This document shows, piece after piece, positions 56,136 through 64,000 of a stretch of DNA of 64,000 nucleotides. The notes beneath the pieces were generated by a model, which saw only the letters and a list, made by a program, of their open reading frames with translations, ran no database searches and was not told where the DNA came from. Position 1 is the stretch's first letter. Every line of letters starts with the position of its first letter. Made by a program: the position numbers and the translations under genes. Origin of the DNA: Cellulomonas hominis (GTDB taxonomy: Bacteria > Actinomycetota > Actinomycetes > Actinomycetales > Cellulomonadaceae); NCBI RefSeq assembly GCF_014201095.1, contig NZ_JACHDN010000001.1, positions 1,302,001-1,366,000 of the forward strand, read 5' to 3'.

Positions 56136-56987
56136 TCAGCCCGCCGGCGTCAGCCGCCCCGCCAGCACCGCGTCCGCGACCGCCCGGGCCTCGCCCGCGC
56201 CGGCCACGACCGCGTCGGCGTACCCCGCCACCCACGCGGCCACCCCGTCCGGGGTCCCGGTGGCGAACCGCGCCGCGCCCGCCAGGTACGGCGGCAGCGC
56301 CGCGGCCCACGCCGCCTCGGGCAGGACCGCGCCGGTCGGGTCCAGCCCGCGCGCGGCCAGCAGCAGCCGCGCCGCCGCCCGCGCCACCACGCCGTTGCCC
56401 GCGACGAACGGGCGCAGCGCGAGCACCTCGCCGTGCACGACGGCCGCGACCAGCAGGGCGGGCGCGCGGGTGGCCTCGACCGTCCGCGTCAGCAGGGCGA
56501 GCCGCGCGGCCGCCTCCGCGCCGCCCGGTGCCGGGCCGAGGCCGCCGAGGTCCCCGGGCGCCACCCCCGCGCCGCGCACCCGGCCCAGGTCCTCGTCCGG
56601 GGTCCGGCCCGCGGCGGCGGCGGTGTGCAGCCGGGCGAGCACCTGGCCCAGCGGCGGGAGCGCGGGGGCCGAGCGCGCGCCGAGGTCCGGCCGCCAGCGC
56701 CCGGCGAGCACGGTGGCCCGCAGGGCACCCGCCGCGAGGTCGGCGTCCGCTCCGCCCGGCGCCGGCGAACCGGTGGCGACCGCCCGCAGCGCGTCCAGCG
56801 GCACCCGCGCGCCGTCCGCGGCGGCGCTCGCCCGGGCGGCCCGCAGGTCCGCCTCCGCGCGCACCTCGCGCCACCGGCGGCGGAACGCCTCGTGCCAGCG
56901 CAGCTCCTCGCACGCGGCCCGCGCCCGGTCGACGGCGTCGCCCACGCCGGGCAGGTCGAGCAGCGGGGCGAGGGGGTCGGCGGTCAC
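56136..56987 (-). CDS. Fic-like protein with degenerate active site
   Basis: A 283-residue helical protein. The expected Fic motif HPFxxGNGRxxR appears as LRPFVAGNGVVARAAARLLL: the catalytic His is Arg, the metal-binding acidic residue is Ala, and the first Arg is Val, while F, GNG and the last R remain. HGEVLALRPF keeps a His nearby but not at the catalytic place. AMPylation is therefore unlikely. It may keep a protein-binding function or do another transfer. Convergent with the ligase gene; start GTG 56985..56987. Confidence 0.65.
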   Translation of the reverse strand: MTADPLAPLLDLPGVGDAVDRARAACEELRWHEAFRRRWREVRAEADLRAARASAAADGARVPLDALRAVATGSPAPGGADADLAAGALRATVLAGRWRPDLGARSAPALPPLGQVLARLHTAAAAGRTPDEDLGRVRGAGVAPGDLGGLGPAPGGAEAAARLALLTRTVEATRAPALLVAAVVHGEVLALRPFVAGNGVVARAAARLLLAARGLDPTGAVLPEAAWAAALPPYLAGAARFATGTPDGVAAWVAGYADAVVAGAGEARAVADAVLAGRLTPAG

Positions 56988-57020
56988 GCGGGCCACCCTA
57001 CGAGCCGGGCCGACGACGCC

Positions 57021-57077
57021 GGAGTGGAAGGTCCGAGCGGACACGCCGCACGCGTGTCGGTTCAAACCGTCCACTCC
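57021..57077. promoter_or_regulatory. Inverted repeat in the divergent Fic-like/malic enzyme gap
   Basis: GGAGTGGA (57021..57028) and TCCACTCC (57070..57077) are exact complements 41 bases apart; a second CGGACACG...CGTGTCGG dyad lies between. The gap is 145 bases. Could be an operator; evidence is symmetry only. Confidence 0.35.
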
Positions 57078-57132
57078 GCGTCGCCGCCGGACGCTGCGGG
57101 CGTCCCGACGTGATCCGCGCCACACTGGCCCC

Positions 57133-58572
57133 ATGGTCTCCACCCCGAGCGTCTCGTCGTCCATCACCGCCCGCCTGCACGTCGAGGCCCGGCCGACCGC
57201 CGTGTCCGAGCTGACGTCCGCGATCGAGCAGACCGGCGGCATCGTCACGGCGCTCGACGTCACCGCCTCGGGGCACGAGCGGATCACCGTGGACGTCACC
57301 TGCGCGACCAGCGGCGAGGAGCACGCCGTGCAGATCGTCGCGGCGCTGGGCGCGCTGCCCGGGGTGGACGTCGAGCGGGTCAGCGACCGGACCTTCCTCA
57401 TGCACCTCGGCGGCAAGCTCTCGATCGAGTCGAAGGTGCCGCTGCGCAACCGCGACGACCTCTCGATGGCGTACACGCCGGGCGTCGCGCGGGTGTGCGA
57501 GGCGATCGCGGCCCGGCCGGACGACGCCCGCCGGCTGACCATCAAGCGGAACACCATCGCGGTCGTCACGGACGGCACGGCGGTCCTCGGGCTCGGCGAC
57601 ATCGGGCCGCTGGCGGCGCTGCCGGTGATGGAGGGCAAGGCGGCCCTCTTCAAGCGGTTCGCGGGCATCGACGCGTTCCCGCTGGCCCTGGACACCACGG
57701 ACGTCGACGAGATCGTGGAGACCGTGGTCCGGGTCGCGCCCGTGTTCGCGGGGATCAACCTGGAGGACATCTCGGCACCCCGGTGCTTCGAGGTCGAGCG
57801 GCGGCTGCGGGAGCGCCTGGACATCCCGGTGTTCCACGACGACCAGCACGGGACGGCGATCGTCGTGACGGCCGCGCTGACCAACGCGCTCAAGGTGGTC
57901 GGCAAGCGGATCGAGGACGTGCGGCTGGTGCTGTCCGGCGCGGGCGCGGCCGGGACCGCCGTGCTGAAGCTGCTGCTCGCGGCCGGGGTCCGGGACGTGG
58001 TGGTCGCGGACATCGACGGCATCGTGCACGCCGGCCGCCCGCTGGAGTCGCCGGAGCTGGCGTGGATCGCCGCGCACACCAACCCGCGCGGCGTGACGGG
58101 CCCGCTGGGCGGCGCCCTGGCGGGGGCGGACGTGTTCGTCGGGGTGAGCGCGCCGAACATCGTCACCGAGGAGGACGTCGCCGGCATGGCACCGGGCGCG
58201 ATCGTGTTCGCGCTGGCGAACCCCCGGCCGGAGGTGGACCCGGTCGTCGCCGCACGGCACGCCGCGGTCGTCGGCACGGGCCGCAGCGACGTCGCGAACC
58301 AGATCAACAACGTGCTGGCGTTCCCCGGGGTGTTCCGCGGCCTGCTCGACGCGCGGTCGCACGTCATCACCGACGACATGCTGCTCGCGGCCGCCCGGGC
58401 GCTGGCCTCGGTGGTCGGCGACGACGAGCTGAACCCGGCGTACATCATCCCCAGCGTGTTCCACCCGGACGTCGCCGCGACGGTGGCGGCCGCGGTCGCG
58501 CACGTCGCCGGGGCGGGCGACCCGCACCCGGACACCGGGGCCGTCGCGGTGGTCCCCGTCCCGGGGGTCTGA
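57133..58572 (+). CDS. NAD(P)-dependent malic enzyme with N-terminal ACT domain
   Basis: A 479-residue enzyme for oxidative decarboxylation of malate to pyruvate. Residues ~12 to 85 fit an ACT-like regulatory domain (RLHVEARPTAVSELTSAIEQ). The catalytic part shows KVPLRNRDDLSMAYTPGVAR, GLGDIGPLAALPVMEGKAAL, INLEDISAPRCFEVERRLRE, VFHDDQHGTAIVVTAALTNA and the dinucleotide GAGAAGTAVLKLLLAAGVRD. The ACT domain suggests amino-acid or other effector control. Confidence 0.88.
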   Translation: MVSTPSVSSSITARLHVEARPTAVSELTSAIEQTGGIVTALDVTASGHERITVDVTCATSGEEHAVQIVAALGALPGVDVERVSDRTFLMHLGGKLSIESKVPLRNRDDLSMAYTPGVARVCEAIAARPDDARRLTIKRNTIAVVTDGTAVLGLGDIGPLAALPVMEGKAALFKRFAGIDAFPLALDTTDVDEIVETVVRVAPVFAGINLEDISAPRCFEVERRLRERLDIPVFHDDQHGTAIVVTAALTNALKVVGKRIEDVRLVLSGAGAAGTAVLKLLLAAGVRDVVVADIDGIVHAGRPLESPELAWIAAHTNPRGVTGPLGGALAGADVFVGVSAPNIVTEEDVAGMAPGAIVFALANPRPEVDPVVAARHAAVVGTGRSDVANQINNVLAFPGVFRGLLDARSHVITDDMLLAAARALASVVGDDELNPAYIIPSVFHPDVAATVAAAVAHVAGAGDPHPDTGAVAVVPVPGV

Positions 58573-58597
58573 GGGCTCGCCCGCGTAGGATCCCGGG

Positions 58598-59722
58598 GTG
58601 CAGTGCCCCCACTACGACGCCGCCCGGTGTCGTTCCTGCACCCTGATCGAGCAGCCGTACGCCGCGCAGCTCGAGGCGAAGCAGGAGCGCTGCCGCGAGC
58701 TGCTCGCGCCGTTCGGGCCGGTCGACTGGCTGGACCCGGTGGCGAGCGCGGAGTCGGGGTTCCGGAACAAGGCGAAGATGGCGGTCGGCGGCACGGTCGA
58801 CGCCCCGACGCTCGGCATCCTCGACCCCGGCGGCGCGGGGGTCGACCTGCGCGACTGCGGCCTGTACCCCGCCTCGCTCCAGGCCGCGCTGCCGACGGTG
58901 GCGGAGCTGGTCACCCGGGCCCGCCTGGTGCCCTACGACGTCCCGACCCGGCGCGGCGAGCTCAAGTACGTGCTCGTCACGCAGTCCCCGGACGGCGAGC
59001 TGATGATCCGGTTCGTGCTGCGGTCCACGGAGGCGCTGCCCCGGCTGCGCAAGCACCTGCCGTGGCTGCTCGCCGCCCTGCCGCGGGCCGCCGTCGTGTC
59101 CGCGAACCTGCTGCCCGAGCACAAGGCCGCCCTCGAGGGCGACGAGGAGGTCGTGCTCACCGAGCGGTCGACGCTGCGGATGCGGGTCAACGACGTCGAC
59201 CTGCACCTGCGGCCGCAGAGCTTCTTCCAGACGAACACCGAGGTCGCGGCGGCGCTGTACCGGATCGGCCGGGACTGGGTGGACGCCGCCGACCCCGCGA
59301 GCGTCTGGGACCTGTACTGCGGCGTCGGCGGGTTCGCGCTGCACGTCGCCCGGCCCGGCCGCGCCGTCGTCGGCATCGAGACCAGCGCCGAGGCCGTCGC
59401 GAGCGCCGAGCAGAGCCGGGACGAGCGCGGGCTGCCGGACGTGCGGTTCGCCGCCGGCGACGCGACCGCCTTCGCGCTCGCGGCCGGGCGGGCGCCGGAC
59501 CTCGTGGTGGTCAACCCGCCCCGGCGCGGCATCGGGCCCGCGCTGGCCGGCTGGCTGGAGGACTCCGGGGTGCGGGACGTCGTGTACTCGTCGTGCAACG
59601 CCGCGTCGCTCGCCCGGGACCTGGCGGCGATGCCGTCGCTGCGGCCGCGCCGGGGGCGGGTGCTGGACATGTTCCCGCAGACGGGGCACTACGAGGTCGT
59701 GGTGGGGCTGTCCCGCGGCTGA
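58598..59722 (+). CDS. rlmC: 23S rRNA (uracil-C5)-methyltransferase RlmC
   Basis: A 374-residue SAM-dependent enzyme. Cys3, Cys11, Cys14 and Cys87 match the 4Fe-4S ligands of E. coli RlmC (CPHYDAARCRSC, then DLRDCGLYP). The methylase part has DLYCGVGGFALHVARPGRAV and FQTNTEVAAAL. The nucleophile Cys is in DVVYSSCNAASLARDLAAMP. It modifies U747 in E. coli; the site here is presumed equivalent. GTG 58598 is preceded by AGGATCCCGGG. Confidence 0.88.
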   Translation: MQCPHYDAARCRSCTLIEQPYAAQLEAKQERCRELLAPFGPVDWLDPVASAESGFRNKAKMAVGGTVDAPTLGILDPGGAGVDLRDCGLYPASLQAALPTVAELVTRARLVPYDVPTRRGELKYVLVTQSPDGELMIRFVLRSTEALPRLRKHLPWLLAALPRAAVVSANLLPEHKAALEGDEEVVLTERSTLRMRVNDVDLHLRPQSFFQTNTEVAAALYRIGRDWVDAADPASVWDLYCGVGGFALHVARPGRAVVGIETSAEAVASAEQSRDERGLPDVRFAAGDATAFALAAGRAPDLVVVNPPRRGIGPALAGWLEDSGVRDVVYSSCNAASLARDLAAMPSLRPRRGRVLDMFPQTGHYEVVVGLSRG

Positions 59723-59784
59723 CGCGGCGCGCGGACTTCCTGCGGAGCAAACCGGTCCGGCTGCCGCCCCTCGGCGTCCGGTGC

Positions 59785-59808
59785 GGGATTTCTCCCGCGA
59801 GAAATCCC
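59785..59808. promoter_or_regulatory. Perfect dyad upstream of the FNT transporter
   Basis: GGGATTTCTC (59785..59794) and GAGAAATCCC (59799..59808) form a perfect 10-bp palindrome with a CCGC centre. It lies 55 bases before the transporter ATG and is AT-richer than its surroundings. It suits a dimeric regulator; as RNA it could also be a terminator for rlmC. Confidence 0.55.
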
Positions 59809-59862
59809 AGAACGTGCCTTTCGTCCCATGTCTGGCCGCGCCCGAGCCAGCACGCTGAGGGC

Positions 59863-60705
59863 ATGCTGACCGTCTCCGAGGCCCTCGACTACCAGACGCG
59901 AGCGGCCCGGACGAAGACCGACCTCGCCCGCCGCCCCGGCGTGTACCTGGTGAACACGATGCTCGCCGGCGCGTACATCGGCCTCGGCGTCGTCATCATG
60001 GCCACCGCGGGCGGGCCGCTCGCGGACGCCGGGTCGGGCTTCACCCCGCTCGTCCAGGGCCTGGTGTTCGGCGTCGCGCTGACCATCGTCGTCGTCGCCG
60101 GCGGCGAGCTCGCGACCTCCGGGATGATGGTCTTCACCCAGGGTGCGATGCGCGGCTCGATCTCCTGGCTGCGCGCCGGGGCGACCCTGCTGGCCTGCCT
60201 CGCGGGCAACCTGCTCGGGGCGTTCGTGCTCGCGACGATCCTGCACTTCTCCGGGGCGCTCGGGCCGGACACCCCCGGCGGCCGGATGATCGCGTCGATG
60301 ATCGAGCACAAGGCCCACGAGACCGGCACGGAGCTGTTCTTCCGCGGCGTCCTGGGCAACCTCATGGTCTGCCTGGCGATCTGGTGCGCCGGTCGGCTGC
60401 AGAACGAGGTCGCCAAGATCGTCGTGATCTTCGCCTGCGTCATGGTCTTCATCACCTCCGGCTTCGACCACGTCGTCGCCAACATGACGACCTTCTCGTT
60501 CGGCCTCCTGGGCGGGCTGCCCGAGGCGACCGTCGGCGAGTTCGCCCGGAACGTGCTGTTCGTCGGGCTCGGCAACCTGGTCGGCGGCGGGCTGCTCGTC
60601 GGCGCCGCCAACGTGGTCGCCGCCTCCCCCGCCGTGCCCGCGACCCCGGCCGACGCCGAGGCGGCCGAGGACGCCCCGGCGCGCGAGACCGTCGCCGCGC
60701 ACTGA
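59863..60705 (+). CDS. Formate/nitrite transporter (FNT family)
   Basis: A 280-residue membrane protein with six helices. Signatures: LVNTMLAGAYIGLGVVIMAT, GELATSGMMVFTQGAMRGSI, NLLGAFVLATILHFSGALGP, then FFRGVLGNLMVCLAIWCAGR (the FNT L-x-N-x-x-V-C-L-A motif) and SGFDHVVANMTTFSFGLLGG. It carries formate or nitrite, most likely NirC-like. Thus it may serve respiration or redox balance together with malic enzyme and acs nearby. Confidence 0.85.
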   Translation: MLTVSEALDYQTRAARTKTDLARRPGVYLVNTMLAGAYIGLGVVIMATAGGPLADAGSGFTPLVQGLVFGVALTIVVVAGGELATSGMMVFTQGAMRGSISWLRAGATLLACLAGNLLGAFVLATILHFSGALGPDTPGGRMIASMIEHKAHETGTELFFRGVLGNLMVCLAIWCAGRLQNEVAKIVVIFACVMVFITSGFDHVVANMTTFSFGLLGGLPEATVGEFARNVLFVGLGNLVGGGLLVGAANVVAASPAVPATPADAEAAEDAPARETVAAH

Positions 60706-60854
60706 CCCGAGGATCACCCGCCCCGGGCGCGTCACCCGGCGGCGGGCGACCAGGCGCTCTACCGTCGTACCGAGCACGGACGCGCCCGGACGGGTGACGT
60801 CGCCGACGGACGTGCGGGGGGCGGCGCCGACCGCTCCCGCAGGGCGGAGCAGAC

Positions 60855-62096
60855 ATGACCACCACGCCGGACCGCGAGCAGCCGGGCGGGAAGCCCGCCA
60901 CCGACGCCGAGCCGACGACCGCGGCGCAGGCCCCGGAGGACGCCCCGGAGGCGACGACGGCGCCGGCGGAGCCCGGGGCGGCCGCCGACCCCGGGACGAC
61001 CGCCGCAGCCGCCGCGCCCGCCGCGACGCCGCCCACCGGGGGCAGCGGGTCGGCGGCCCGGCCGGGGGTGGAGCCGGTCGCGCCCACCGCAGCCGCCGCG
61101 GCGCGCGGTCTCCGCACCGAGCCCAAGGGCACGAAGGCGCACCGCGCGTCCCGGCCGGCGCCCGTGCCGCCCGCGCCGGAGGAGCCCGTGCCGTCGGCGC
61201 TCCCGGCAGCCGCCGGGCCGACGGCCGCGACCGTCTCACGGGACGGGGCGGGAGCGCCGACGGCGCCGCTGCCGGCGACCCCGGCCGCCGGGGCGGCGAC
61301 CACCACGCCCACCACCCCCACCGAGCCCGTCCCGCCCGCCGAGCCCGTCCGCCGCACGAGCATCCGCGGCGCCGAGGCCCGGGCCGCCACCGCGCTCACC
61401 GCGGGTGCCAGCGTCGCGGGGACCACCGCCGCCCCGGAGCCGGCCGCGGCAGCCGACCTGCCGGGGACCGGGCCGTCCGACGCCTCGGTGCCCTACGGGG
61501 ACGCCTCGGCGGCGGCGGCGCCGCACCCGACCGCGCCGCTGCCCGCGCCGGAGCCCGGATCGGCCACCGACGCCGACGGGACCCGACCGCGGGGTCGCCG
61601 GTCCGCCCCGCCCGCGGAGCCGGTCGCCGCGGCCCTCGCGCGCCGGCCCGGCGGCGGCGCCGGCCGGCACCTGCTCGGCGTCCTCGTCGGCCTGCTGCTC
61701 GGCGCGGTCGGCGTCTGGGCGGCGCTGTTCGGCCAGGCGCGCGTGCTGGGCGTGCAGGCCCCGGGCTGGGACGCCTCGTACGACCCGCTGGGCGTCGTGC
61801 TGGTGACGGCGGGCGTCCTCGTGCTCGCCGCCGTGGTGGGGCTGGGGCTGTGGACCCCGGCGGTGCCGCTGACCGCGGGCGCGGTCGCGTCGGTCGTCGG
61901 CGTCGTCTACCTCTACGTCCCGGCGACGACGCACGTCGACACGGTCCGCTGGTTCGCCACGGACACGACCCGCGTCTCGGTGACGCAGACGACGGTGACG
62001 GCGACCTCGGGGACGGTGTTCCTGGTCGGCGCGCTGCTGCTCGCGGCGGGGCTCACGGTCGCGGTCGCCCGGCGGCGCTGGCTGCCGCGCGCCTGA
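60855..62096 (+). CDS. Pro/Ala-rich membrane protein
   Basis: A 413-residue protein. Residues 1 to ~265 are Ala/Pro/Thr/Gly-rich and probably disordered. Four membrane helices follow ([80 protein letters not shown]). AGGGCGGAGCAG precedes the ATG. Similar proteins are common in Cellulomonas-type genomes; no function known. The preceding gap 60706..60854 holds only possible promoter sequence. Confidence 0.6.
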   Translation: MTTTPDREQPGGKPATDAEPTTAAQAPEDAPEATTAPAEPGAAADPGTTAAAAAPAATPPTGGSGSAARPGVEPVAPTAAAAARGLRTEPKGTKAHRASRPAPVPPAPEEPVPSALPAAAGPTAATVSRDGAGAPTAPLPATPAAGAATTTPTTPTEPVPPAEPVRRTSIRGAEARAATALTAGASVAGTTAAPEPAAAADLPGTGPSDASVPYGDASAAAAPHPTAPLPAPEPGSATDADGTRPRGRRSAPPAEPVAAALARRPGGGAGRHLLGVLVGLLLGAVGVWAALFGQARVLGVQAPGWDASYDPLGVVLVTAGVLVLAAVVGLGLWTPAVPLTAGAVASVVGVVYLYVPATTHVDTVRWFATDTTRVSVTQTTVTATSGTVFLVGALLLAAGLTVAVARRRWLPRA

Positions 62097-62143
62097 CAGC
62101 GGGGCAGCGGCCCGCGCCCGCGGCCCCGAGTTCGCCCGTGCAT

Positions 62144-62157
62144 GGGACGTAAGTCCT
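62144..62157 (+). promoter_or_regulatory. DosR-like palindrome upstream of acs
   Basis: GGGACGTAAGTCCT matches the mycobacterial DosR core GGGACTWWAGTCCC at 12 of 14 positions. It lies 72 bases before the acs GTG, next to a TAGAGT -10-like sequence. DosR family regulators respond to low oxygen or nitric oxide (known in mycobacteria). Whether such a regulator exists here is not visible in the window. Confidence 0.4.
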
Positions 62158-62229
62158 ACTAGAGTGCCGAGAGACGCGGCGCCCCCGCCGCGCCGCATCG
62201 ACACCGACGTCGCCTGCGTGGAGGCACAC

Positions 62230-64000
<1,771 letters not shown>

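Overview
The window is very GC-rich DNA of actinobacterial character, probably from a Cellulomonas-like member of the Micrococcales. The signs are GC-dominated third codon positions, frequent GTG starts, many GTGA/ATGA stop-start overlaps, and an actinobacterial tad pilus locus of the Rv3654c-Rv3660c type. The genus is an inference from general character.

A complete prophage of about 39.7 kb (3023..42731) sits inside a host gene. The tad locus runs leftward as cpaE-like ATPase (43647..44591), tadA N-terminal part (42703..43650), prophage, tadA C-terminal part (2734..3021), tadB, tadC, a DUF4244 pilin-like gene, tadE and a second TadE-like gene. The prophage ends fall in the TVHA motif of the TadA/CpaF ATPase. 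Joining the host sequence across the ends restores an in-frame protein of about 402 residues. A large serine integrase lies against attR. The reconstructed attP is an almost perfect 50-bp dyad centred on the dinucleotide GT. The lysogen therefore has a broken pilus ATPase, and precise excision would repair it.

The prophage encodes a long-tailed (siphovirus) phage. Near attL is an accessory zone of small genes on both strands: an ANTAR-only protein, a DUF433/PIN-like pair resembling a toxin-antitoxin system, a ribbon-helix-helix protein and a DUF6941 protein. A 34-kb leftward gene cluster follows, read here from its 5' end at 40256 to 6336. First come an HTH protein, many small replication and accessory genes, a DNA methylase, a DEDDh exonuclease, a clamp-like/FtsK-gamma fusion, HD, ASCH and VRR-NUC proteins, and HNH proteins. 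Then come terminase, portal, MuF-like protein, scaffold, capsid, head-tail connectors, tail tube, the two tail-assembly chaperones with a -1 slippery site, tape measure, minor tail proteins, M15 endolysin and membrane (holin-like) proteins. Only two genes inside the cluster are rightward (15136..15438 and 37529..38071); both encode membrane proteins. The lysogeny switch is at 40230..40335: divergent HTH regulators, a 21-bp perfect inverted repeat, a repeated TGAACCCA motif, and a repressor start that looks leaderless. ImmA-type peptidase and integrase genes follow.

Right of the prophage and the tad genes, host metabolism resumes. It contains an HAD hydrolase, a TetR regulator, and a fixABCX-type electron-transfer set with an acyl-CoA dehydrogenase (leftward). 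Divergent from these are a family I CoA-transferase, an MFS organic-acid transporter and an AMP-forming acyl-CoA ligase. The set has the content of the enterobacterial ydi cluster and suggests uptake, CoA activation and ETF-linked redox processing of a short organic acid. The last genes are a degenerate Fic-like protein, an ACT-domain malic enzyme, RlmC, a formate/nitrite transporter, a Pro/Ala-rich membrane protein, and the first 590 codons of acetyl-CoA synthetase running off the right edge. I saw no rRNA, tRNA, CRISPR array or insertion sequence.
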